Assembly: GCF_000935045.1 (NCBI RefSeq)
Contig: NZ_JYKS01000004.1
Location: 248,001 to 312,000 of the forward strand
Reading direction: 5' to 3'
DNA from: Pseudomonas sp. 10-1B
GTDB lineage: Bacteria; Pseudomonadota; Gammaproteobacteria; Pseudomonadales; Pseudomonadaceae
Length of the DNA: 64,000 nucleotides
This document shows positions 51,469-61,022 of the stretch, one piece after another. The first letter of the stretch is position 1, and the number at the start of each line of letters is the position of its first letter. The notes beneath the pieces were generated by a model. The model was given only the letters and a program-made list of their open reading frames with translations. It was not told where the DNA came from and searched no databases. The position numbers and the translations under genes are program-made.

Positions 51469-53073
51469 TCAGCGCCGCGACTTGCTCAGGTAGCGGCTGA
51501 CCCGCCTGGCCGCCAGCCGGCCTGCCATGCCATTGACCCCGCCCCCAGGATGGATGCCCGCACTGCCCAAGTACAACCCCGCCACCGGCAGCGTATCGCC
51601 ACCCAGGCCGTGCGCCGGGCGCATGGTGCTGGAGCGCATCGAAGTGGTATCGATATGCACCACGCAACCATTCACGGTATTCAGGCGCGCGGTGAAGTCC
51701 GGGGCAGCCTCGATGCGTCGGCCGATGATTTGCCCCTCGATACCGTCGACATAGGCGTACAACTGCTCGATCACCTGATCAGCCACTCGCTCACGCAGGG
51801 CATCCCACCCTTCATTCGGGTTGACCGGCATCACCGGTGGGTAGATGTACAGCACATCCTGGCCCTCAGGCGCCTGTGACGGGTCGGCGGCGCTGGGTAC
51901 GGCCATGGTGATGTAGGGCAAGGTCGGCACTTCGGCCCGCGCACAGGCGGCAAAGTTCTCCAGCACGGCCTCTTCGGTGCCGATCAGCAGACAGGTGTTG
52001 CGCAAGTCGACACCATCGCCGCGCACCGCCTCGAAGCGTGGCAGCGAAATCTGCCCGCGTAGGGCCACATCCACCTTCAACGGGCCCGAGCCCTTGGCGT
52101 TGGCCGGGGCCATGGCGATGCGGGTCAGCAGATGCTTGGGAAGCTGACCGGCAGTGACCATCTCCAGCGCCGGCCGGGGGTGGCAGCCGGCAATCACGGC
52201 GCGGGCAGAGAAGGTACGGCCATCGGCCAATTTCACGCCTTTGACCACGCCGTCACTGGCCACGATTTCACTGACGCTGGCCGACACCAGCACCTGGCCG
52301 CCCAACGCCTCCAGGCGGGCCCGCATGGCATTGCTCAACTGCTGCATGCCGCCCATCACCCGCCCCACACCGAAGCGGTGCAGGAACCCCAGCAGAGCGT
52401 AGTAGATGCCACCGCCGTCGGCTGTGATGTCGCCCGCAAGCCCGGTAAGCGCGCACATCGCAGAGCGGGTGATCGGATGCTCGAATCGTTCGCGCGCCGC
52501 CTGCAGAGCCGACCCAGTCATCAGCGCCATCAGTTCGGGCTTCAGGGCCTTATGCCTGATTGCTGTGGCGACCATCCGCAGTTTAACCCCCAGGTTGGCC
52601 TTGGCCGGATCGACCCGCATCATCGGCAGCGCGATCTCCAGGAACAGGTCGATGACCTTCATGAATTCAAGAAACGCGTCGGCGTCGCGGGTGCTGAAGC
52701 GGCGGATCTCGGCAGCGGTACGCTCGCGGTCACGCCAGAAGATCAGCGATTGGCCGTCCGGGTGCAGATACACATACCCCGGCGCCAGTTCCACCGACTT
52801 GAAGCCGTGTTGCTCCAGGCCAAGCTCCGCCGGCACATGGGCGTGCACGCGCATCGACATCATGTCCAGCGCGCAGGGGTGAACCAGGTGCTGCGGCGCC
52901 TCAGGTATCAGGTAGCCCGAGGAGGCCATGCCGCCCACCTTGTCCAGGGCTTCGAGCACCAGCACTTTCTTGCCTTCCATGCCCAGATAGCAGCCAGCAG
53001 ACAGGCCATTGGTGCCGCCACCGACCACGATCACATCGAAATCAGGGTTTACTGCGAGTTGCGTCTGGTTCAT
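51469..53073 (-). CDS. FAD-dependent phytoene desaturase-like oxidoreductase
   Basis: A 534-residue flavoprotein of the phytoene desaturase/amine oxidase type. The FAD motif G-G-G-T-N-G-L-S is at residues 18-25, with E-A at the end of the second strand, and the C-terminal FAD contact is G-L-Y-L-G-S-A-G-I-H-P-G-G-G-V-N-G. It could introduce double bonds into a terpenoid ring, for example in aromatising non-aromatic abietanes before DitA; this is inference. The ATG at 53073 is preferred to the GTG just before it. It is the last gene of the operon that also encodes the envelope transport proteins. Confidence 0.82.
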   Translation of the reverse strand: MNQTQLAVNPDFDVIVVGGGTNGLSAGCYLGMEGKKVLVLEALDKVGGMASSGYLIPEAPQHLVHPCALDMMSMRVHAHVPAELGLEQHGFKSVELAPGYVYLHPDGQSLIFWRDRERTAAEIRRFSTRDADAFLEFMKVIDLFLEIALPMMRVDPAKANLGVKLRMVATAIRHKALKPELMALMTGSALQAARERFEHPITRSAMCALTGLAGDITADGGGIYYALLGFLHRFGVGRVMGGMQQLSNAMRARLEALGGQVLVSASVSEIVASDGVVKGVKLADGRTFSARAVIAGCHPRPALEMVTAGQLPKHLLTRIAMAPANAKGSGPLKVDVALRGQISLPRFEAVRGDGVDLRNTCLLIGTEEAVLENFAACARAEVPTLPYITMAVPSAADPSQAPEGQDVLYIYPPVMPVNPNEGWDALRERVADQVIEQLYAYVDGIEGQIIGRRIEAAPDFTARLNTVNGCVVHIDTTSMRSSTMRPAHGLGGDTLPVAGLYLGSAGIHPGGGVNGMAGRLAARRVSRYLSKSRR

Positions 53074-53131
53074 CACATGCTTCCAAGTCGAAGGTCAGCC
53101 GGGGCGACGCAGGCACGCGTCGCGGCGGGGG

Positions 53132-53953
53132 TCACATGCCAGTTCGGCCCATCTGCGCGAATAGCGAGCGCATGGCCACCAATGAAGGGGTGTGGGTACT
53201 GAACCCGCCATCGGCCACCAGTGTGCTGCCGGTAACGAAGGACGACTCGTCGCTGGCCAGGAACGCCACCACATCGGCGATCTGGCGCGGGGTGCCTAGT
53301 TCGGCGGTACAGTGGTTGTCGCGCAGGATGTCTAGCAACGCCGCCGGCATGGCGTGCTCGGAGGGCGCCAAACCGATCTGTACGGCATTGCCGCGAATGC
53401 CCTGCTTGCCGTACTGCGAGGCCACCATGCGCGGTAACATCATCAGGCCGGCCTTGGAGGTAGCGTAACCGGTCAGGGACATGTCACCCTGCATGCCGAG
53501 CCCCGAGGTGGCGAAAATGATCGAGCCCTTGCCCAGTTCCAGCATGGCCGGGATCACGTGCTTGGTGCACAACACCGCGCCGCGCAGGTTAACGGCGATG
53601 GCGCGGTCCCAGGCCGCCATGTCGAGATTGACGAAATCGCGGTCTGCCTGGCGCTGCTCGGCATTGAGGATTGCCGCATTGTTGTGCAGTACGTCGATAC
53701 GACCAAACCGCTTCCTGACCTGGGCAACCATCGCCTGGACGTCGGCCTCCGACGACACGTCGGTGCGAATCGCCAACGCCTGGTGCCCTTCGTCGAGCAA
53801 CGATTGGGCAACCGCCGTAGCCCCGTCCAGGTTGATGTCGACCACGGCGATGCTCGCGCCATGGGAGGCGAGCACGCGGGCGCATTCTGCCCCCAACCCG
53901 CCACCGGCGCCCGTGATGATGGCCACCCGTCCTGCCAGCTTGCCTGTACTCAT
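53132..53953 (-). CDS. Short-chain dehydrogenase
   Basis: A 273-residue SDR with T-G-A-G-G-G-L-G, N-N-A-A, A-T-S-G-L-G and G-Y-A-T-S-K. The C-terminal tail after V-A-D-G-G extends about 20 residues (T-P-S-L-V-A-M-R-S-L-F). AAGGAA lies upstream of the ATG at 53953. Position between enoyl-CoA hydratase and the FAD enzyme suggests it acts on a hydroxyacyl-CoA or ring hydroxyl in the same branch. Exact substrate unknown. Confidence 0.85.
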   Translation of the reverse strand: MSTGKLAGRVAIITGAGGGLGAECARVLASHGASIAVVDINLDGATAVAQSLLDEGHQALAIRTDVSSEADVQAMVAQVRKRFGRIDVLHNNAAILNAEQRQADRDFVNLDMAAWDRAIAVNLRGAVLCTKHVIPAMLELGKGSIIFATSGLGMQGDMSLTGYATSKAGLMMLPRMVASQYGKQGIRGNAVQIGLAPSEHAMPAALLDILRDNHCTAELGTPRQIADVVAFLASDESSFVTGSTLVADGGFSTHTPSLVAMRSLFAQMGRTGM

Positions 53954-53981
53954 GTGGATTTCCTTGTTGTAAGTGAGCCCG

Positions 53982-54787
<806 letters not shown>

Positions 54788-54791
<4 letters not shown>

Positions 54792-55759
54792 GCAGGGCAC
54801 TCCTCGAACTCGAACACCTGACCATTGAGCTCTTGCGGGTCGACCTTGATCAGCGCCCGGCCGCCCACCGCCTGCGACGACTCAACCCACTCAAAGCGGG
54901 TGCCACGGGCACGCAGGTCCTCGACCTTGGCGGCCAAGTCATTGACGCCGATGCGGATGTAGTAAGGGCCCGGTCCCCAGTTGTTGACGTAATGGCCGGC
55001 ATCGGTGTTCCAGTGAGTGGCCTCCAGCACATCGAGGGTGGCGCTGTTGGGCACGCTGAAACCCATGCGTGCACGACGATATCCTTCACCGGCGATATGC
55101 TCCACCGGCCCGCTCGGTTCCCAGTCCAGGTTGGTGGAGATCTTGCGCAGGGTTTCATCCAGGTCTCGTACCAGGAACCCACGGGCGGTCACGCGCACCA
55201 TGTCGCCGGGCTTGAGATCTCGCGGCTTGACCGGCGGCAGTTGGTAGGTTTCGGCCGGCATCTGCAATGGCTCGGTCGGCATGATCTCGATGCACAGGCC
55301 CCCGTCCACGGACGGCTGGTAACAGGGCTTCTCGGGGGTCGCACCGAGCCACAAGCGATCGAATGGCATTTCCGGGGTACGCTGCGCCATGCGAAAAGGC
55401 AGGCGACGGCGCATCAGCTTGTCCACCAGCGCATCGAACTTGTTGCCATGCAGCGCCAGCACGATGGAGTGGGTCAGCATGGGCCGATGGCGGCCTTGGT
55501 AGTCCTTTAGACTCTCCAGGAACTCATGGAACAGCGGGTCACCCGGGTTGGGGCGATCCAGGTGCCACTGCGGCTCAATGCGCGTGGGCGACACGGCCAG
55601 AGACTTGTGCACCCGCAGAAAGTGCGCAATGTACGGGTGATTGTCGAACGCCTGGCGCCAGCGTTCGTGCTTGTAGATACCGAGCTTGTCGACCAGTATT
55701 TCCGTCATGGCGTCCGGGTCCGGCACCATCATGTCGGCACTCATCAGTAATTCGAACAT
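54788..55759 (-). CDS. VOC-superfamily protein lacking an obvious metal triad
   Basis: A 323-residue protein whose C-terminal half has vicinal-oxygen-chelate repeats (T-A-R-G-F-L-V-R-D-L-D-E-T-L and Y-Y-I-R-I-G-V-N-D-L), ending G-Q-V-F-E-F-E-E. At the two positions that bear His in extradiol enzymes the sequence has Gly/Phe and Tyr/Ile, so only the Glu is kept. It is therefore unlikely to be a second ring-cleavage dioxygenase; an epimerase, isomerase or binding protein is more plausible. The N-terminal ~160 residues are probably a degenerate VOC half. GAGGAG precedes the ATG. It follows the RND transporter gene and overlaps the hydratase gene. Confidence 0.72.
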
Positions 55760-55803
55760 TTCTCTCTCCTCGAAAGGGTTGGCAAGGCCTATACCCGGCC
55801 TTT

Positions 55804-58338
55804 TTAGTCAGCGGGCACGCCGCGTACGGTGGGCGTGGGCAATGCATGGCGTTTGGCCACGCTCGCAGGCTTGTCGGGGCGCTGCTGCACGCGGGCCTCG
55901 TCAAGATCCAGGGTGGCCCCGGCCTTGGCGTTGCGTCTGGGGTTGAGCAGGTAATGTGACAGTGCCGGGATCAGCACCAGCGCCCCGAGCATGTTCCACA
56001 GGAACATGAAGGTCAGCAGGATGCCCATGTCGGCCTGGAACTTGATGGGTGACCAGGCCCAGGTGATCACCCCGGCCGCCATGGTCAGGCCGACCAGCGC
56101 GACCACGCGGCCGGTGAAGTCCAGCGAACGACGGTAGGCGACTGCCAGGCTGGCGCCGCGCTCCTGCACCGCCAGCTGGACGCTGAGCAGGTACAGCGCA
56201 TAGTCCACGCCGACCCCGACGCCCACCGCAATGACCGGCAACGTCGCGACCTTCAGGCCGATGCCCAACCACACCATCAGCGCCTTGCAGATGATCGTGG
56301 TCATCAGCAGAGGGATCAGCGCAACCACCGTCGCGCGCCAGCTGCGGAACGTCAGCAGGCACAGCAGCGCCGTTGCGCCGTACACCGCCAGGTACATGGT
56401 GATGATGCCCTTCTCGACCTCGATGTTGGTTGCGGCCTCGATGCCGGCATTGCCCGCTGCCAGCAGGAACTCCACTGGGTTATCGGCGTCCGCACCGGTG
56501 TTGTTTTCCTTGGCGAACGCTTCCGATACTTTCAGAATCCGGCTCAAGGTGTCTGCCTTGTGATCGGCCAGGTAGGCGATCATTGGGGTAACCGAACACT
56601 GCTGATTGGTGATCCCAGGGGCGGAAATCATTGCCGCATCCACCGCCGCGTTGGTAATGGCCTGGTCGCGACTGATACTGAGCCATTTCGGGCTGCCCTC
56701 GGCCATACCCGAACTGATCATGCGCACGGTTTCGGCCAGAGACTGGGTGGTCTGCACCCCCGGAGTCCGGTTAAGCTGCCAGGCCAACTTGTCCATGCGT
56801 TGCAAAGCCTGGTAAAGCCTGCAACTGTCTTCGTCGGTTTTCATGATGACCACGAACTGGTCACTGGAGAGCCCGTAATTCTGGGTAATGAAGGCATTGT
56901 CGCGGTTGTAGCGTGAGTCCGGGCGCAGCTCGGGAGCCCCTGGATCCAGGTCGCCCACCTTCAGGTGCATCATCACCATGCTGCCCAGCAGTGTCACCAC
57001 CAGCGACAAAACAATGATCGTGGTGGCCATCGGGCGCTCGGTAAAACGGTCCAGGCCACGCCAGACACGCCCTAAAATACCTTGTCCGGCCTCCCCCGCC
57101 TGGTCCTTGGCGATTGCGATGCGCGCGGCTTTGGCACTCACGCCCAGGTACGACAACGCCACCGGAATCAACAGCAACTTGGTGAAGATGAGTACCGCCA
57201 CACCGATGCTCGTGGTCAGGGCCAGATCGCGGATCACTGGGATGTCGATGATGACCAGCACCGCAAAGCCGACGATATTGGTCAACAGCGCGGTGAGCCC
57301 GGTCAGGAACAGGCGACGGAACGTGTAACGCGCCGCCACGTACTTGTGTGTACCGCGGCCGATGTCCTGGAGAATGCCGTTCATCTTCTGGGTGCCATGG
57401 GAGATGCCAATGGCGAAGATCAGGAACGGCACCAGAATCGAGTAGGGGTCCAGATCGTAACCCAGCAGTTGCATCAGCCCCAGCAGCCAGACCACGCCAG
57501 CCACCGCCACGCCTACCAGCAGCAGCGTGCTGCGCAGGCAACGGGTGTAGAAGTACACGAACACCCCGGCGATCACTACCGAAGCACCAAAGAACAGCAT
57601 GACCGAATACAGACCATCGATCAGGTCGCCCACCAGCTTGCTGAAGCCAACGATGTGGATGCCGATCTTGTCGCTCTCCAACGCGCGAATCTTCTCTTCG
57701 AGCTGTTTGGAGAACACGCCGTAGTCCAGCGGCTCGCCGGTTTGCGGGTTGGTATCGAGCAGCGGTGCCACGAGCATGCTCGACTTGCTGTCGTTGGCCA
57801 CCAGATTGCCGATGATGCCGGCGCGTGTGATGTTACGACGCAAGGCCTGGATGGATTGTTCGCTGCCGTCGTAGTCCGATGGCATCACCGCCCCGCCATC
57901 GATGCCCTCTTCCGTGACCTCCTTCCAGCGCACGATGGGCATCCACAACGACTTCATCCATGAGCGGTCTACGCCAGGAATCAGGTACAACGTGTCGTTG
58001 ACCTTCTGTAGAGCCAGCAGATAGTCGGCGTCGTAGATATCGCCCGTCTTGTTCTCGACCACCACACGAACGCTGTTCCCCAGGCCCGGCAACTGGTTCT
58101 TGTAAGCCAGGTAGTTCTTGATGTACGGGCTGGAGCTTGGAATCATCTTTTCAAAGCTGGCGTTCACCTGCAGCTGTGCAGCGAAGAAGCCCAGCACCAC
58201 GGTGGCGAGCAGGCAGGCAACGATGACCAACATGCGGTTACGGAAGATCACCCGCTCAAACCAGCCGCCGGAGCTTTTATCGAAGTCCTCCAGGTGGGTG
58301 ATCACTGGCATCCCGCTGTTGAATTTTTGCTCGACCAT
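55804..58338 (-). CDS. RND/MMPL-family transporter
   Basis: An 844-residue inner-membrane protein with about 12 helices in two halves, each with an MMPL/SSD-type helix bundle after a large periplasmic loop (about residues 55-235 and 470-650). The helix-4-like motifs G-I-S-H-G-T-Q-K and G-V-G-V-G-V-D-Y-A-L-Y are the proton-coupling regions; the second contains the conserved Asp. This subfamily is repeatedly found beside YCF48-like, DUF1329 and DUF1302 genes in clusters for steroids, terpenes and other hydrophobic compounds, where it is thought to move substrate across the envelope. The same set is present here in order, in one operon. Confidence 0.88.
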   Translation of the reverse strand: MVEQKFNSGMPVITHLEDFDKSSGGWFERVIFRNRMLVIVACLLATVVLGFFAAQLQVNASFEKMIPSSSPYIKNYLAYKNQLPGLGNSVRVVVENKTGDIYDADYLLALQKVNDTLYLIPGVDRSWMKSLWMPIVRWKEVTEEGIDGGAVMPSDYDGSEQSIQALRRNITRAGIIGNLVANDSKSSMLVAPLLDTNPQTGEPLDYGVFSKQLEEKIRALESDKIGIHIVGFSKLVGDLIDGLYSVMLFFGASVVIAGVFVYFYTRCLRSTLLLVGVAVAGVVWLLGLMQLLGYDLDPYSILVPFLIFAIGISHGTQKMNGILQDIGRGTHKYVAARYTFRRLFLTGLTALLTNIVGFAVLVIIDIPVIRDLALTTSIGVAVLIFTKLLLIPVALSYLGVSAKAARIAIAKDQAGEAGQGILGRVWRGLDRFTERPMATTIIVLSLVVTLLGSMVMMHLKVGDLDPGAPELRPDSRYNRDNAFITQNYGLSSDQFVVIMKTDEDSCRLYQALQRMDKLAWQLNRTPGVQTTQSLAETVRMISSGMAEGSPKWLSISRDQAITNAAVDAAMISAPGITNQQCSVTPMIAYLADHKADTLSRILKVSEAFAKENNTGADADNPVEFLLAAGNAGIEAATNIEVEKGIITMYLAVYGATALLCLLTFRSWRATVVALIPLLMTTIICKALMVWLGIGLKVATLPVIAVGVGVGVDYALYLLSVQLAVQERGASLAVAYRRSLDFTGRVVALVGLTMAAGVITWAWSPIKFQADMGILLTFMFLWNMLGALVLIPALSHYLLNPRRNAKAGATLDLDEARVQQRPDKPASVAKRHALPTPTVRGVPAD

Positions 58339-58373
58339 GTTTTCTTTCTCGTTAGGGAATCGTGCCGACGGCG

Positions 58374-59495
58374 TCAGTTAGCCCGGGCGATATCGATGAC
58401 CTTGGCACCGGCAAAGCGTGCCACCACTAGCCGCCCGGCCTGCTTCGTGTCGCTTGCTGCATACACCTCGCCCACGCGCGTTTGTACCAGCGGAGTGACC
58501 TTGAGACTGTGGAGATCCAGACTGACCAGTTGCCCGCCCTGGCTCACCATCACTAGCGCCGGTCCTTGCTCCACAATGCTGACCAGGCTGGTGTCGATCC
58601 CGGTTTCTATCTGCTGCCACTGCTGGCCATCATCAACACTTGCGAACAAATTGCCGCGCAGCCCGTAGGCCAGCAGCAGGTTTTCAAAGGCGGCGATGCC
58701 AAAATAGGTGCCGGTGTAGGGCGTCTCGATTTTTTCAAAGCGCTGTTGGCCAGGCTCAAGGCGCAGCAATACACCCTGTTCTCCGCTGATGTAGAACGTG
58801 CCATTGCGCTCCGCCAGTCCATACAAATGCATTCTGCGTGGGTTGTCTGCGCGCTCGAGCCAGGGTTGCCAGGTGCTGCCGGCATCCTCACTTCGAAGGA
58901 TCATGCCAAAGGCACCTACGACGAAGCCGCGACCGCTGGCGTCAAATAACACGTCCAGCAAGGGCGCCGGTATCACAGCGGGTGTCGCGGACGTAGCCAC
59001 CGCGCGGTTTACCTCCTGGACCAGATCGCCGGCTTCCTGGTCGCCCTGTTCGGCCCGCCGGCCATAGACACTGCCAAGCAGGCTGAACAACTTGCGCCCA
59101 TCCATCTGCACGACCCATGTGGCGCCGCCGTCACTGCTGTGCAACACCACTGAGTCGTGGCCGACAATCCAGCCGTTTCGCGCATCGCTGAAGCGCACTT
59201 GAACGAAGTCACTGGACACCGGGCTGGTGACTTGCTCCCAGCTGGTGCCATTGTCGTGGGAGCGTTGAATCAGGCCGTGCAGGCCGACACCGACCAGCAC
59301 GTCGCCGGCGCGGGCCACGCTGATCAACGGTGCGGCCAGCGGCTGTGCGAGTGTCGGCGCCTGCATTTCAAGCGGATCAATGGTGGGCGTGCCAGCCTGG
59401 GTTGTCCCCATCATGGCCAGCCACAAAGGAATCAGAGCCGCACTCAACAAGTGCACACTCAAAGAATTAGGTCTTGCTAGGCCTTGGCTAATCAT
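58374..59495 (-). CDS. YCF48-like beta-propeller protein, secreted
   Basis: A 373-residue protein with an N-terminal signal peptide (hydrophobic stretch ending G-T-T-Q-A-G) and several BNR/YCF48-type repeats (G-L-I-Q-R-S-H-D-N-G-T-S-W, V-L-H-S-S-D-G-G-A-T-W, M-I-L-R-S-E-D-A-G-S-T-W). It is expected to fold as a periplasmic beta-propeller that helps assemble or couple the RND transporter with outer-membrane partners. The ATG at 59495 has GAGGA nine bases upstream and is preferred over one at 59513. It lies 36 bases before the RND gene. Confidence 0.86.
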   Translation of the reverse strand: MISQGLARPNSLSVHLLSAALIPLWLAMMGTTQAGTPTIDPLEMQAPTLAQPLAAPLISVARAGDVLVGVGLHGLIQRSHDNGTSWEQVTSPVSSDFVQVRFSDARNGWIVGHDSVVLHSSDGGATWVVQMDGRKLFSLLGSVYGRRAEQGDQEAGDLVQEVNRAVATSATPAVIPAPLLDVLFDASGRGFVVGAFGMILRSEDAGSTWQPWLERADNPRRMHLYGLAERNGTFYISGEQGVLLRLEPGQQRFEKIETPYTGTYFGIAAFENLLLAYGLRGNLFASVDDGQQWQQIETGIDTSLVSIVEQGPALVMVSQGGQLVSLDLHSLKVTPLVQTRVGEVYAASDTKQAGRLVVARFAGAKVIDIARAN

Positions 59496-59627
59496 TGTTT
59501 TTATCCTCACCATGCCAGAGTCGCCCTGCTACCCGACAACAAGCGCCACTCATTGCCGGGCTCAGGAACAACGTTTTCAACTGCGAACCACTTTGCACGC
59601 GCGCAGCTCACAACCAGCCCGGAGGGC

Positions 59628-60992
59628 TTAGCGCTGGGTCTCCCGAGCGACAATTGCCTCGGGGTTCATGTCCCGTTCGGTTCGTGGTGTATCGACGAAC
59701 TTGTAGCCGCCCTTCAACCCGTCGTTGAGCAGCGCCCACATGCCTTTGTTGAAGTCATACACGACGTTTTTCACGTTGTACGGCAAGTTTTTGTCGTACA
59801 ACTGCACACCACTGAGGAAGATCGCGCGATACAAGGCACCGCTTTGGTCCCAGGCGTCGTACAGCCCAATCCCAAAGGTGTCCTCGTCTAGGTAATAAGT
59901 TCGCTTGCTGTAGACGTGTCGCTTGCCCGGCTTGAGCGTGGCCTCGACAACCCATACACGGTGCAACTCCCAACGCTCGCACGCCGGATTGGCATGGTGC
60001 TTAAGGAATTGCTCGTCCTGGTTGCACTCGAAGTAGAACTTGTAGGCGTTGTAAGGAATGAACATCTCCTTTCGGCCCACCAGCTTGTAATCGAAACGGT
60101 CCTGACTGCCCGAGAACATTTGCAGCTCATCGAACAGCGTAACCCCGCCTTGGCTAGCGACTGGCGTATCGAAAGCAAACTCCGGCGCCAGCTTCACCCG
60201 CCGCTGGCCAGGCGAATAACTGAAGGCTCGACGCGCTTTGGCCGCAGGGTCCAGATAATCGTTGAGTACGGTGACTTCACCCGAACGGCGTGCCGGATAG
60301 TTGTTCAGTGAATACACACGGGCATACATCATTGGATCGCGGTCGGCCTGCGTAGGCTGATAGTAGGGCTGCTCTTCGAACGTGGCTTGCTCGGCAGCCT
60401 TGGTCCGCTGACCATTCGCATCCATCACCCAGCTATTAGAGGAGCTGGTGGTGGAGTACCCGGGGCCGATCTTGTATCGCAGTTGCTGGTTCCAGATAAC
60501 CTCGTTGCCAGTCTTCGGAATCGGGAATGGCAACCCTCCACGGCAGGCCGGGTCGACTGCCAGCCCGTCTCTCTGTGTGTTACAAGTGGTGGCGTTGCGT
60601 ACCGTGGCATCCAACACCTCCTTTGGATATGCCGTGGTGCGGTGGCTCGGATAGATATCGAAGTAGTACTCCGGGTATTTCTTGAGGATTTCCTTTTGTC
60701 CTTCACTGAGCTTGTCAGCGTATTGGGCCATATTCTGCGAAGTGATGCGGAACAAGGGTTTCTCATTGCGGAATGGATCGGCCCAGAACCCGCTGTCTGG
60801 TTTGAAATCTGGCGGTGCAGTACGCAACCCGCCATCGTAGGCAGGGATCGTGCCCTCTGCATTTCCCTCTTTGATCGCACCGAAAAGGGTCAGGGTTTTA
60901 CCTAGCTGCGCCGCTTCCTCCGGGCTGACCGCGGCCACGCTGCAGGTAGCGATGCCGAACAGCGCCAGGGACAAGGCCAATTGTCTTTTCAT
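59628..60992 (-). CDS. DUF1329 periplasmic/outer-membrane lipoprotein-like protein
   Basis: A 454-residue protein with an N-terminal signal sequence (L-A-L-S-L-A-L-F-G-I-A-T-C-S-V-A-A) and the DUF1329 fold, related to LolA/LolB-like lipid carriers (Y-D-G-G-L-R, M-M-Y-A-R-V-Y-S-L-N-N, Y-N-A-Y-K-F-Y). The Cys in the signal region makes a lipoprotein possible, but the lipobox is not perfect. It most likely carries a hydrophobic substrate between the outer membrane DUF1302 protein and the RND pump. GGAG precedes the ATG. It lies 31 bases downstream of the DUF1302 gene. Confidence 0.87.
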   Translation of the reverse strand: MKRQLALSLALFGIATCSVAAVSPEEAAQLGKTLTLFGAIKEGNAEGTIPAYDGGLRTAPPDFKPDSGFWADPFRNEKPLFRITSQNMAQYADKLSEGQKEILKKYPEYYFDIYPSHRTTAYPKEVLDATVRNATTCNTQRDGLAVDPACRGGLPFPIPKTGNEVIWNQQLRYKIGPGYSTTSSSNSWVMDANGQRTKAAEQATFEEQPYYQPTQADRDPMMYARVYSLNNYPARRSGEVTVLNDYLDPAAKARRAFSYSPGQRRVKLAPEFAFDTPVASQGGVTLFDELQMFSGSQDRFDYKLVGRKEMFIPYNAYKFYFECNQDEQFLKHHANPACERWELHRVWVVEATLKPGKRHVYSKRTYYLDEDTFGIGLYDAWDQSGALYRAIFLSGVQLYDKNLPYNVKNVVYDFNKGMWALLNDGLKGGYKFVDTPRTERDMNPEAIVARETQR

Positions 60993-61022
60993 TCGGGCAG
61001 TCTCCGTTTTTATTGGATTTGT

